Positions 5,713-13,176 of a stretch of DNA of 14,391 nt are shown here, in pieces. Under the pieces are notes generated by a model. The model did no database searches and was not told the origin of the DNA. It saw only the letters and a program-made list of their open reading frames with translations. Source of the DNA: BRH-c25 sp964447145 (lineage in GTDB: Bacteria; Bacillota; Clostridia; Lutisporales; Lutisporaceae); contig CAYURW010000069.1 of the NCBI GenBank assembly GCA_964447145.1, positions 1 through 14,391 on the forward strand, given 5' to 3'. The number at the start of each line of letters is the position of its first letter. The stretch's first letter is position 1. The translations under genes were made by a program, and so were the position numbers.

Positions 5713-6330
5713 ATGAAGAAAAAAATAATAGCATTTACGATGATACTGTGCTTCTCAATGCCGATTTTGCAGATTTTTGCTGATACGACCTACACAGTGC
5801 GCTCCGGAGACACTATGTGGAAAATAGCCCAAAAGCATCAGGTGGGAATAAGCGAAATAATAGCGAAAAATCCCAAAATCAAGAATCCTTCATTGATATA
5901 TCCGGGACAAAAGATCACAATACCAACGACAACTGCAATAAATTCACTGGAAAATGAAGTAATACGCTTGACCAATATAGAAAGAACCAAAAATGGGCTT
6001 CCGGCACTTAAAGCCAACTGGCAGCTTTCCAGATGTGCAAGGTACAAGTCCCAGGACATGATAAATAAAAACTACTTTGCCCATCAATCTCCGACTTACG
6101 GCTCTCCCTTTGACATGATAGAATCCTTTGGAATCAGCATGGCCGCCGGGGGTGAAAACATAGCAATGGGGCAGAGAACCCCAAAGGAGGTTGTAGCAGC
6201 ATGGATGAATTCACCGGGTCACAGGGGAAATATACTCAGCACTTCCTTTACCGAAATCGGAGCAGGATGTGCAAAAGACAAAAACGGCAGCTATTACTGG
6301 ACCCAGATGTTTATAAGACCGGGAAGATAA
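5713..6330 (+). CDS. Secreted LysM and CAP (SCP/PR1-like) domain protein
   Basis: The protein has 205 residues from ATG 5713, which follows GAGGTGAT (5698-5705); an in-frame GTG at 5701 overlaps that site and is less likely. A signal peptide occupies residues 1-23, ending near IFA-D. A LysM domain (about 26-71, YTVRSGDTMWKIA) should bind peptidoglycan. A CAP domain follows (about 80-203) with FAHQSP (His124), GENIA (147-151) and WMNSPGHRGNIL (164-175, His170), the usual metal-site residues. It resembles YkwD/SafA-linked clostridial proteins of the wall or spore coat. Biochemical function of bacterial CAP proteins is not established. It is a single-gene unit ending at a shared terminator with the convergent GGDEF gene. 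Confidence 0.9.
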   Translation: MKKKIIAFTMILCFSMPILQIFADTTYTVRSGDTMWKIAQKHQVGISEIIAKNPKIKNPSLIYPGQKITIPTTTAINSLENEVIRLTNIERTKNGLPALKANWQLSRCARYKSQDMINKNYFAHQSPTYGSPFDMIESFGISMAAGGENIAMGQRTPKEVVAAWMNSPGHRGNILSTSFTEIGAGCAKDKNGSYYWTQMFIRPGR

Positions 6331-6344
6331 CCTCTTCCCGGTTA
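6318..6344. terminator. Bidirectional terminator between LysM-CAP and GGDEF genes
   Basis: ACCGGGAAG (6318-6326) pairs perfectly with CTTCCCGGT (6334-6342) around a 7-nt loop. The TAA stop of the plus gene (6328-6330) is in the loop, and the stop of the minus gene (6342-6344) is at the stem's edge. The flanking T-runs are short, so efficiency may be modest. Confidence 0.65.
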
Positions 6345-7565
6345 TTTGCATACACAGTTTCTCCCTTTTGATTTTGCACGGTACAGTGCTTTGTCGGCGG
6401 CTGCGATAACTTCTTCAGGGCTGCTGCGGGCCTCATTCTTCTCAGCCACCCCGATGCTTACGGTCAAATACAGTTTTTTGTATGCCCTGCTTCTGGTCAC
6501 TATTTCTGCGGGCTTCTCTTTGGGCCGTTTTTTGCTCCTTTTTATAAACCCTCTGTTGGCTATGTATTCGCGGAGTTCCTCAAGATGGGGCATTGCCTGT
6601 TCGACAGATTTACCAGGAAAAATAATCGTAAACTCTTCACCTCCATACCTGAAGGCTTTCCCTCCCCCTCCGGCGGTTTTGATGCACATTGCTATGAGCT
6701 TGAGCACGTCGTCCCCTACCTCATGGCCATGGGTATCGTTGAACTTTTTGAAATGGTCAATATCCAGCATAGCTATTGCAAATTTCCCGCTAAGCTTCTC
6801 CATTTCTTCCTTCAGAGCCCTTCTGGAGGGCAATCCCGTCAGTTCATCGGTGTAAGCCATATTGTAGGATGCCTTAAAAGCTACAGCCGACAATAGAATC
6901 CCCGACAGAAGGAACATTATTGATACATCCCTGTCTCTGCCCAAGAATAATGCTGTAAAAGAGAGCATTGCTATACCAATGTAAGGGGCATCATAATTTT
7001 TCCCCGTAATGGACTGTCTGAAGAAAAGATATATAATAATAGCTGCAAATAAAAAAATTGATAAATGAGGAAGCCCGGGCGGCAGTCCTATATTGTCCGG
7101 AAATATACTGATGTCAAAAAGCTGAAGCAGATCCGTATCATTATACCATACTATCCATGCCCCTATAATTAATTCGCAAATTATAAAAAGAACCTTCATT
7201 CTTCCCTTGGAAGATACGATACTCTTCTCCTTTGGGGATGAAAAAACCAGAATGTTAAGGGGCAGATAAACCGCTGCCATTGAAAATATCATTTTTGAGT
7301 AATTAATATTATCCAATCCCCGGGGGGCATAGTGCAAGAAAAACAGCTGGCAGAGCATCAAAGTCATGGAACAGAAAAATACCCTGCTCTTATTGAACCA
7401 CCAACTGAGAAACATCCCAATAAGAAATACCGGATAGGATGCATACTGAGGAATCAGTCTGATAGTATGGGGAGCAGTCTTCAGCCATTCTGAAGCGAAA
7501 TATGCAATTATTAGGAGCAAGCAGTTCATTCCCAAAGTAATAAAAGCTTTTGTTGTTTTACTCAC
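6342..7565 (-). CDS. Membrane-bound GGDEF diguanylate cyclase
   Basis: I place the start at GTG 7565 (407 residues). It begins 1 nt after the stop of the upstream gene and follows GGGAAAGGG, which suggests coupled translation. An ATG at 7610 would give 422 residues but overlaps the upstream gene by 44 nt and has no ribosome binding site. In the 422 numbering, several membrane helices (about 20-245) precede a GGDEF domain. It starts at DELTGLPSRRAL (255-266) and contains DIDHFKKFND (283-292) and the active site GGEEF (323-327), so it should make cyclic di-GMP from two GTP. The usual RxxD inhibitory site five residues before the motif is replaced by a Gly run. A basic insertion (about 355-379) precedes the SIGVA strand. 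Confidence 0.88.
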   Translation of the reverse strand: MSKTTKAFITLGMNCLLLIIAYFASEWLKTAPHTIRLIPQYASYPVFLIGMFLSWWFNKSRVFFCSMTLMLCQLFFLHYAPRGLDNINYSKMIFSMAAVYLPLNILVFSSPKEKSIVSSKGRMKVLFIICELIIGAWIVWYNDTDLLQLFDISIFPDNIGLPPGLPHLSIFLFAAIIIYLFFRQSITGKNYDAPYIGIAMLSFTALFLGRDRDVSIMFLLSGILLSAVAFKASYNMAYTDELTGLPSRRALKEEMEKLSGKFAIAMLDIDHFKKFNDTHGHEVGDDVLKLIAMCIKTAGGGGKAFRYGGEEFTIIFPGKSVEQAMPHLEELREYIANRGFIKRSKKRPKEKPAEIVTRSRAYKKLYLTVSIGVAEKNEARSSPEEVIAAADKALYRAKSKGRNCVCK

Positions 7566-7566
7566 T

Positions 7567-8337
7567 TTACTTACCCTTTCCCAATAGTCTGATGCTCTTT
7601 TCCACTTCATTATTTTCTATCAATTCCGTATAATATTCATAAAATACTTTATATTCCTTAACCTCCATCTTTCCTTTTTCGCTTATGGAATACAATCCCC
7701 TTGATATTTTTTCAAACCAGCCATAATGATTTTTCCCCAGTATTGTCGTCGTTTTTTTTGCATCCGTGCCAATTTGTCTCAGTGCCTTAGGGCTCAGAGG
7801 CCCGTATTTTATCAGGCAGCATGCTGTATGTACAGCCATTTCCCTGTAAGCGGTCATAAGTTTTTTACCTGTGCTCCCTCCGGAGTTATAATTTCCATGT
7901 CTTGACTCAAATTCCTTTATCAATTCCTGCCTTTTTCTTTTGCCCTGTCCCTTGACCCTTGCCATATTAAAGGGTATTGGCTCAAAGGCCACCTCTGCAA
8001 AGGAAAGGTCCCCATTTACAGATATCAGCATAAGTCCAAGCTGCAGCCTTTTAAGCAAATAGCCAAGGTCCCTCCACCTTTTGGAAAAAAGTATCTTTAC
8101 TGGTTTTGGTACTGCTACATATACCATGTCCGCAAATCTTTGCCTAAGGGTAGCCTGCAGGACCACGTCCAGATTCAGGCTCTTTTTCATCTCCACAATC
8201 AGCAATTCCTGTCCCTTGACAGCTGCTACATCACAGTGGCCGACCTCCCCCCGGACCGTATAGCCCATTCCGCAAAGGTAGTCATATACGGGCTTGTACA
8301 AATCCTCTTCCCTGAAATCCTCTTTTTTTATGCTCAT
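7567..8337 (-). CDS. DUF2161-type PD-(D/E)XK phosphodiesterase-like protein
   Basis: The protein has 256 residues from ATG 8337, preceded by AGGTGAG (8347-8341). A longer frame to 8415 runs through the promoter region and is rejected. The N-terminal half looks like a PD-(D/E)XK nuclease fold: Glu31, Asp36 (GHCDVAAV) and VEMKK with Glu49 and Lys51, matching the DUF2161 family as I remember it. A basic linker follows (about 125-150). The C-terminal part (about 160-235) looks like a winged-helix domain, perhaps DNA-binding. No methyltransferase or toxin-antitoxin partner is adjacent; it is followed at once by a GGDEF gene. Substrate and role are unknown. Confidence 0.72.
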   Translation of the reverse strand: MSIKKEDFREEDLYKPVYDYLCGMGYTVRGEVGHCDVAAVKGQELLIVEMKKSLNLDVVLQATLRQRFADMVYVAVPKPVKILFSKRWRDLGYLLKRLQLGLMLISVNGDLSFAEVAFEPIPFNMARVKGQGKRKRQELIKEFESRHGNYNSGGSTGKKLMTAYREMAVHTACCLIKYGPLSPKALRQIGTDAKKTTTILGKNHYGWFEKISRGLYSISEKGKMEVKEYKVFYEYYTELIENNEVEKSIRLLGKGK

Positions 8338-8429
8338 AAGCTCACCTGCATCCGATAGAAATATTATTAAACATACTATGTAAACAGTATACATTAAGGA
8401 AGAAGGCTTAGTCAACGAACCAAAATTAT

Positions 8430-8456
8430 GACCACCTGCATGAACTGCAGATGGTC
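8430..8456 (-). terminator. Probable terminator of the M14 peptidase gene
   Basis: An 11-bp stem with one mismatch (8430-8440 with 8446-8456) has a 5-nt loop. On the minus strand it is followed by ATAATTTT. It lies 9 nt after the peptidase stop and before the start region of the DUF2161 gene, so it probably separates those two transcripts. Confidence 0.6.
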
Positions 8457-8464
8457 GGATGTTT

Positions 8465-9736
8465 TCATATTATCGGCGCCAGCAGCATTATTTCTTCATT
8501 CCGTCTGTATATTTCACCGAATTGTGAAATAGGAACAGGATTCCTCCCGATCCCCACCTCAATAGTATATCCGGGCCTCCTGTACTGTTCTATGAACCAA
8601 TCCTTATAACCGGCAAAGGCAGCCACGGGAGGCACCTCTGAAACAGTGTACCCGCTTATATCAGAAAAAATCCTCGCAATTTCCAATGCCCCCGGAGGGA
8701 CGATCCCCTTATACAGCCAATATATGACCCTTCCCTGTGTGTGGTAGGCTATTATCAGTTTGAAATTGTGCCGGCGGGTGAAATTGACTACCGATTGGGT
8801 CTCCGGCTCGGAAAGGGGACTTGGTCCCCCATACCTGGTCGGTCCCGGACCATCCACCCCAAGGAATACCTCCTGGGCCTTTGCCTCCTCCCAGGAGGCG
8901 GGGTAGTTGCGGTTCAGATCCACTCCCCTGATATTGGCCTGCCAAACCTGGGAAAAAGGCAGCCTTGTATCATTCCAGGAAAGCAGCCTGTTATAATAGG
9001 GGTTATCTCTTCTGAGCCCCGAAAGTACCAGGTCTACCCCGTCCGGGTTGACCATGGGAATAATGTAAATGCTGCTTCTTCTCCATATGTCACGGGTGTT
9101 GTAGCCCCGTATCGGGGAATTTTCTGAATATGCCCGGGAAAAGTTTTCTATAAACTTCATGAGAAGTAGAGCAGTTATCCATTCCAGAGCATGGTGTGCC
9201 CCGTTATAAAACACCTCTGCAGGTCCGTTTCCCAGCCTGATATAGTATAGGTTCCTCCCGAGAACGCTTCTGCCTGCGTTCCCCGTTTCTATAAAGGGAT
9301 ACCTTGCCTTGAGCCCTTTGATATCCCTTTCCATTATTTCATAGGTGTAATCAATATCAGTAAAAACCACATCAATCCCGTAAGGGACTATGACTGTTTG
9401 CCCCACCCTGAGCCTCAAGGGGTCTATCCCCGGATTGGCTGTCAATACGGCATTCAGAGTGGTGTAATACCTTTTGGATATATTGTACAGGGTATCTCCC
9501 TGCCGAATGGTATAAACATCGTAACCTCTTAAAAACTTTTCCAGGCTGCCCCAGGTAGCAGGACCTATCACACCGTCGGGTTCAAGGCCGTTGTCCAACT
9601 GGTATTCCCTTACCGCGTCTTTTGTCATCTGCCCAAAAATACCGTCTACTACCCCGGGGTCATAGCCGATCCTAATCAGCAGACTTTGTACAAGCTTGAC
9701 ATACGAACTTGTGGACCCCACCCTCAATATCTCCAA
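8465..9736 (-). CDS. Peptidoglycan-binding, LysM and M14 zinc peptidase (endopeptidase I-like)
   Basis: The protein has 423 residues from TTG 9736, which follows GGGGTGAT. Three modules are visible in order: a peptidoglycan-binding domain (about 8-68, with DGIFGQMT and DGVIGPATW), a LysM domain (about 74-118, YTIRQGDTLYNIS) and a carboxypeptidase A-like M14 domain (about 125-423). The zinc ligands are HALE (His182, Glu185) and His332 in AYHTQG. The substrate-binding DLNRNYP (Arg276) and catalytic Glu393 in TIEVG are also present. The layout resembles gamma-D-glutamyl-diaminopimelate endopeptidase I (YqgT/ENP1), which cuts the stem peptide of peptidoglycan. There is no signal peptide, as in some spore-associated relatives. 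A single-gene unit is likely, with its own promoter and terminator. Confidence 0.9.
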   Translation of the reverse strand: MEILRVGSTSSYVKLVQSLLIRIGYDPGVVDGIFGQMTKDAVREYQLDNGLEPDGVIGPATWGSLEKFLRGYDVYTIRQGDTLYNISKRYYTTLNAVLTANPGIDPLRLRVGQTVIVPYGIDVVFTDIDYTYEIMERDIKGLKARYPFIETGNAGRSVLGRNLYYIRLGNGPAEVFYNGAHHALEWITALLLMKFIENFSRAYSENSPIRGYNTRDIWRRSSIYIIPMVNPDGVDLVLSGLRRDNPYYNRLLSWNDTRLPFSQVWQANIRGVDLNRNYPASWEEAKAQEVFLGVDGPGPTRYGGPSPLSEPETQSVVNFTRRHNFKLIIAYHTQGRVIYWLYKGIVPPGALEIARIFSDISGYTVSEVPPVAAFAGYKDWFIEQYRRPGYTIEVGIGRNPVPISQFGEIYRRNEEIMLLAPII

Positions 9737-9773
9737 ACTATCACCCCAAAAACTTAATAAAAATGCACCGTAT

Positions 9774-9802
9774 TCTATATATTGTATTCAAATACAGTGC
9801 AA
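9774..9802 (-). promoter_or_regulatory. Candidate promoter of the M14 peptidase gene
   Basis: On the minus strand, TTGCAC (9802-9797) and TATAGA (9779-9774) are 17 bp apart, about 40 bp before the TTG start. The spacer contains a 12-bp palindrome, GTATT-CA-AATAC (9784-9795). The -35 match is weak. Confidence 0.3.
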
Positions 9803-9891
9803 ATTGTTACAAATATAATATATGCCTGCATCCCGTTTCACACAAAATGCGCAATAAAGACGATTAAGCGCAAGCGCAAAACCATATTGCC

Positions 9892-9910
9892 AAACGTGCA
9901 CCGCACGTTT
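9892..9910 (-). terminator. Hairpin after the SLH gene, possible weak terminator
   Basis: AAACGTGC (9892-9899) and GCACGTTT (9903-9910) form a perfect 8-bp stem with a 3-nt loop, 10 nt past the stop of the SLH gene. The T-run after it is short, so termination may be partial. Confidence 0.5.
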
Positions 9911-9920
9911 ATCAGTCAGG

Positions 9921-10580
9921 TCAACCGCAGTTTTCATCTTCGTTGTTTGTACCGCCTATTACACCTTTGCCAAAGATTTCATAAGTCCTCTTTACCAGGA
10001 CTATAGCTTGTTCTCTTGTGGTATTGCTCAAAGGTTCTATCTTATTATCTACCGTCCCATACATAACATTGTTTCTATAGGCATGCTTCATTGCATCTAT
10101 AGCCCATGGGGCAATAAGGTCCTGATCCCTAAAAGGGAAGCTTCCCTCAGCGCTTTTATCCAAATCTGTGATTGCCTTTTCTAAGGTCCTGAAAACCGTA
10201 ACACAAATTTCCTGACGGGTAATGCTCGAATTCGGTGAAAATTTGCCATCCCCGATCCCCTTTACTATTCCCAGTCCATATGCCTTCATGACCTCAGGGT
10301 TTTTTGTATCAGTAAAGCTGCCGCCCCCTGGGCTTGCTGTCCGATTTGAGAGCTTTTGGTACAGCTTGACTGCTAAGGTACAAAACTCTTCCCGAGTAAT
10401 GGGCTTGCCAAAGTCGGACATTATACCCGGATATGTAAGTCCGTATTCATATGCTTTTTGAATGTATTGTTCGGACTTTGGAGGCTCCTCTGCACCGGCG
10501 GCGCTTATCCCCAAAACAGTCCTTACAAGGATAACGCCAATTATCAGCCTGCTTATTCTCATAATAGTGTTTACTCTCAT
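9921..10580 (-). CDS. Small secreted SLH-domain protein
   Basis: The protein has 219 residues from ATG 10580, chosen because AGGAGG sits 7 nt upstream. An in-frame ATG at 10604 lies before that site. A signal peptide covers about residues 1-30. Three S-layer homology repeats follow, recognisable by PITREEF (60-66), SITRQEI (119-125) and NTTREQA (186-192), each preceded by a helix and an FxD-type element (FTD at 89, FRD at 150). SLH repeats anchor proteins to pyruvylated wall polysaccharide. There is almost nothing besides the repeats, so it may be a wall-anchored filler or adaptor. It lies 39 nt downstream of mscL and could share its transcript. Confidence 0.85.
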   Translation of the reverse strand: MRVNTIMRISRLIIGVILVRTVLGISAAGAEEPPKSEQYIQKAYEYGLTYPGIMSDFGKPITREEFCTLAVKLYQKLSNRTASPGGGSFTDTKNPEVMKAYGLGIVKGIGDGKFSPNSSITRQEICVTVFRTLEKAITDLDKSAEGSFPFRDQDLIAPWAIDAMKHAYRNNVMYGTVDNKIEPLSNTTREQAIVLVKRTYEIFGKGVIGGTNNEDENCG

Positions 10581-10619
10581 CAGTATACCTCCTGTCGGCA
10601 TCATCCCGTAATAAATTGC

Positions 10620-11027
10620 CTAATCGCTCAAATCCGAAGTGCAATGGGGACATTTGGTCGCATCAATATGTATCTCACTTTTACAGTATTTGCATGTTTG
10701 TACTTTTACAGGCTCCGGTTCAGGCTCAGGTTCCTCCTTCTTTTTCGTCATGTTGTTCACCTGCTTGATCACCAGGAACAAAGCAAATGCGATTATCAGA
10801 AAATCGACAACATTATTGATAAAAACTCCGTAATTCAAAGTAGCTGTGCCTAAGGTTACGGATAAATTTGCAAAGTCCAGTCTTCCCAGTAACAAGCCTA
10901 CAATAGGCATGATTATGTCGCCTACCATTGACGAAACGATTTTCCCGAAGGCTCCACCTATAATGACACCCACAGCCAGATCGATCACATTTCCCTTCAT
11001 TGCGAAGGCCTTAAATTCCTTTAGCAT
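10620..11027 (-). CDS. mscL: Large-conductance mechanosensitive channel MscL with C-terminal zinc ribbon
   Basis: The protein has 135 residues from ATG 11027 after AAAGGGGG. The first 92 residues are standard MscL: the N-terminal helix (MLKEFKAFAMKGNVIDLAVG), TM1 with GVIIGGAFGKIV (20-31), and TM2 (about 70-90). It opens under membrane tension to release solutes on osmotic downshock. After a short acidic Glu-Pro repeat (98-106) comes a zinc-ribbon-like tail with cysteine pairs at 112/115 and 126/129 instead of the usual short cytoplasmic helix bundle. Similar tails occur in other Firmicute MscL proteins. It lies between fprA (34 nt upstream) and the SLH gene. Confidence 0.94.
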   Translation of the reverse strand: MLKEFKAFAMKGNVIDLAVGVIIGGAFGKIVSSMVGDIIMPIVGLLLGRLDFANLSVTLGTATLNYGVFINNVVDFLIIAFALFLVIKQVNNMTKKKEEPEPEPEPVKVQTCKYCKSEIHIDATKCPHCTSDLSD

Positions 11028-11061
11028 ATAAATCCCCCTTTAATATGTGAATTTTTTGATC

Positions 11062-12249
11062 TTAAAACAATTTAATAAAGCTCTCTCCGAATTGTACACA
11101 TCTTTCTATTGCCTCTTTGTCCGGATTCCATAATTCTTTTATTCCCTCATTTACCACTTCAAGCTTTGCGGCTCTTAGCCTTTCATTGAGTATTGCCGTT
11201 GACTCCCCGCTCCAGCCGTACGAACCGAAGGCAGCAGCCTTCTTATTCCGAAAGCCCATTCCTTTTATCATGTCCAACAATCCGCCGACTGCGTGCATTA
11301 TACTTTTGTTTACTGTGGAAGATCCGAAGAGCACTGCCTTGGACTTGAATATTTCTGTTATTATATCATTTTTGTCGGAATGGGCGGCATTAAACAGCTT
11401 AACCGCAACTGAACCGTCCGCAGACTTTATCCCTGCTGCAATGGCCTCCGCCATCCTCCTTGTGGCATTCCACATAGTATCATATACTATTGTGATCTGG
11501 TTTTCCTGATAGTCCTTTGCCCAATCCAGATATTTCGCAACTATCTGTGCAGGATCCTCCCTCCAGATAACTCCATGGCTGGGGGCTATCATATTCAACG
11601 GTAATTTGAAGCCCAGAACCTCGTCAATTTTTTTGGTTACAAAAGCGCTGAAGGGTGTCAATATATTTGCGTAATATTTTATTGCTTCCTGATAAAGCTC
11701 GGCTTTGTCCACCAAATCATTGTACATAAGCTCCGAAGCGTAATGCTGCCCAAAAGCGTCATTGCTAAACAATATGTTTTCCCCCGACATGTATGCAAAC
11801 ATAGTATCGGGCCAGTGAAGCATCCTGGCTTCAATAAATGTAAGCCTGCTTTCTCCAGTATCAAGAGTATCCCCTGTCTTTACCTCTTTGAAATTCCAAT
11901 CCTCATGATAGTGAGCCTTTAACATTCTGGCCCCGTTGGCTGTGCAATAAACCGGAGTGTCCGGTATCTCCTTCAGTAGAAAAGGCAAGGCCCCGCTATG
12001 GTCCACCTCGCTGTGGTTGGCAATTATATAGTCGATTTCTCCGAGGTCTATTTCGGCTTTGAGGTTCTCTACGAATTCTTTGGCAAAGGGGGTCCATACC
12101 GTGTCAATAAGTACATTCTTTTTGTCCCTTATCAAATATGAATTATAGGAAGAACCCCTATGGGTCGAATACTCGTCCCCATGGAACCTTCTAAGCTCCC
12201 AGTCTATTTTACCCACCCATGTAACCTTACCGGTCATTTTGAAGCTCAT
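11062..12249 (-). CDS. fprA: FprA-type A flavoprotein (flavodiiron NO/O2 reductase)
   Basis: The protein has 395 residues from ATG 12249 after AGGAGGT. The metallo-beta-lactamase-like domain has a complete diiron ligand set: HSEVDH (His79, Glu81, Asp83, His84), His145, Asp164 and His225. The flavodoxin domain (about 252-395) has an FMN-binding loop near YDTMWNATRRMAE (256-268) and GSYGWSGES (342-350). These cytoplasmic enzymes reduce O2 to water and/or NO to N2O and protect anaerobes; electrons usually come from rubredoxin, which is not in this window. Length is typical. Its ribosome binding site lies in the last bases of the upstream ATPase remnant, so it may depend on a promoter inside that remnant. 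Confidence 0.95.
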   Translation of the reverse strand: MSFKMTGKVTWVGKIDWELRRFHGDEYSTHRGSSYNSYLIRDKKNVLIDTVWTPFAKEFVENLKAEIDLGEIDYIIANHSEVDHSGALPFLLKEIPDTPVYCTANGARMLKAHYHEDWNFKEVKTGDTLDTGESRLTFIEARMLHWPDTMFAYMSGENILFSNDAFGQHYASELMYNDLVDKAELYQEAIKYYANILTPFSAFVTKKIDEVLGFKLPLNMIAPSHGVIWREDPAQIVAKYLDWAKDYQENQITIVYDTMWNATRRMAEAIAAGIKSADGSVAVKLFNAAHSDKNDIITEIFKSKAVLFGSSTVNKSIMHAVGGLLDMIKGMGFRNKKAAAFGSYGWSGESTAILNERLRAAKLEVVNEGIKELWNPDKEAIERCVQFGESFIKLF

Positions 12250-12253
12250 TTAA

Positions 12254-13109
12254 CTACCTCCTTTTTCTTACTGTGGCACGGCTTAATCCTATTGCAATCC
12301 CAAGATCCGCCGAAGCAAGGGCCGGTGCATCATTTGTGCCGTCCCCACCATAGCTGCCGACCCGTATTTTCCCTGAAGCTCCTTCAATATTTTCACTTTG
12401 CCCCCGGGAAGCAGCCCACCGTAGTACTCGTCAATTCCGAGTCTGACCGATATTGCCCTTGCAGTCCTTTCATTGCCTCCCGGATCTCCGATTATTACCG
12501 CAGTCTGTCCCTGCTCCTCTTCCGATTTGATGTACTCTTCTTTTTCCCCTATTTCTATTCCGTTTTCTTCAAATAGCTTTCTGTTTCCAATGAGTACAGT
12601 ATTATCGCCCTTCCTAAGGGATGTCCGGAATAGGCCTCTGCAACAGCGGCTGTTTTTATCAGATCTTCTTCCTTCATACCATATGCTTTTATTTTGTTGA
12701 CCGCAGGCTTTCCGGCTGTAAGGGTCCCGGTCTTGTCAAAAGCCAGAAACTTGATTCTTTCCAGTTTTTCCATGATTTCCCCGCCTTTAACAAGCACCCC
12801 GTGTTTTGCCCCGTTACCGATACCTGCGACAATTGAAGCCGGAGTGGAAATAACCAATGCGCCGGGGCAGGCTATGATTAGTAAAGTCAATGAAAGCACC
12901 AGGTCCCTTGTAATCAAAAACAGCCCCAATTACGGCTATCGATACCAATGCATCTATGCCTACAATTCTGTACCTTAAAGAGGATGCGGCATTTCTCAAT
13001 ATTGGATAACCCGCAATTGCGGCAGATGCTATTTTATCCCTAATACCCTGTAACCTATGGATTCTATTACTTTTTTAAGTGTCTCCAATTGAAATGTTTT
13101 TGTTGCCAT
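12254..13109 (-). pseudogene. Heavy-metal P-type (P1B) ATPase remnant, multiply deleted and frameshifted
   Basis: Ordered fragments of one CadA/ZntA-like ATPase are read in changing frames. At 13109-13029, a start and the ends of an HMA domain (MATKTFQLETL fused to KKVIESIGYRVLG) then a stop; the CxxC middle is gone. At about 13029-12916, GYPILRNA and GIDALVSIAVIGAVF. At about 12911-12600, TRDLVLSLTLL, CPGALVISTP, the DKTGTLT phosphorylation site and SGHPLGRAII; the actuator domain with TGE is missing. At about 12600-12343, TVLIGNRKLFEENG, then NERTARAI to AAMVG. After a one-base shift, at about 12345-12254, GDGTNDAPALASADLGIAIG joins LSRATVR. About 856 bp remain of an expected 2 kb or more. 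It cannot make a working pump. Confidence 0.9.
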
Positions 13110-13176
13110 TATTTTTTCCTTCTGTTTTATTTTATATATATTATATTATTGTAAGAAATCTAATGAAAATATACCT

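Noticed and set aside
6346..6896. Plus-strand ORFs of 169 and 103 codons opposite the GGDEF gene
   Set aside because: They are antisense to a well-supported catalytic domain and lack ribosome binding sites.
8373..8390. Operator ATACT-N8-AGTAT upstream of the DUF2161 gene
   Set aside because: The arms are only 5 bp, AT-rich, and not clearly placed relative to a promoter; such dyads are expected by chance.
8709..9127. Long ORFs on either strand inside the M14 peptidase gene
   Set aside because: They overlap a gene with complete catalytic motifs and show no recognisable domain, so they are shadows.
12555..12929. A short functional ATPase-like protein of 124 residues
   Set aside because: It is an internal fragment with no proper start and no actuator domain, in line with other fragments in other frames; it is part of the pseudogene.
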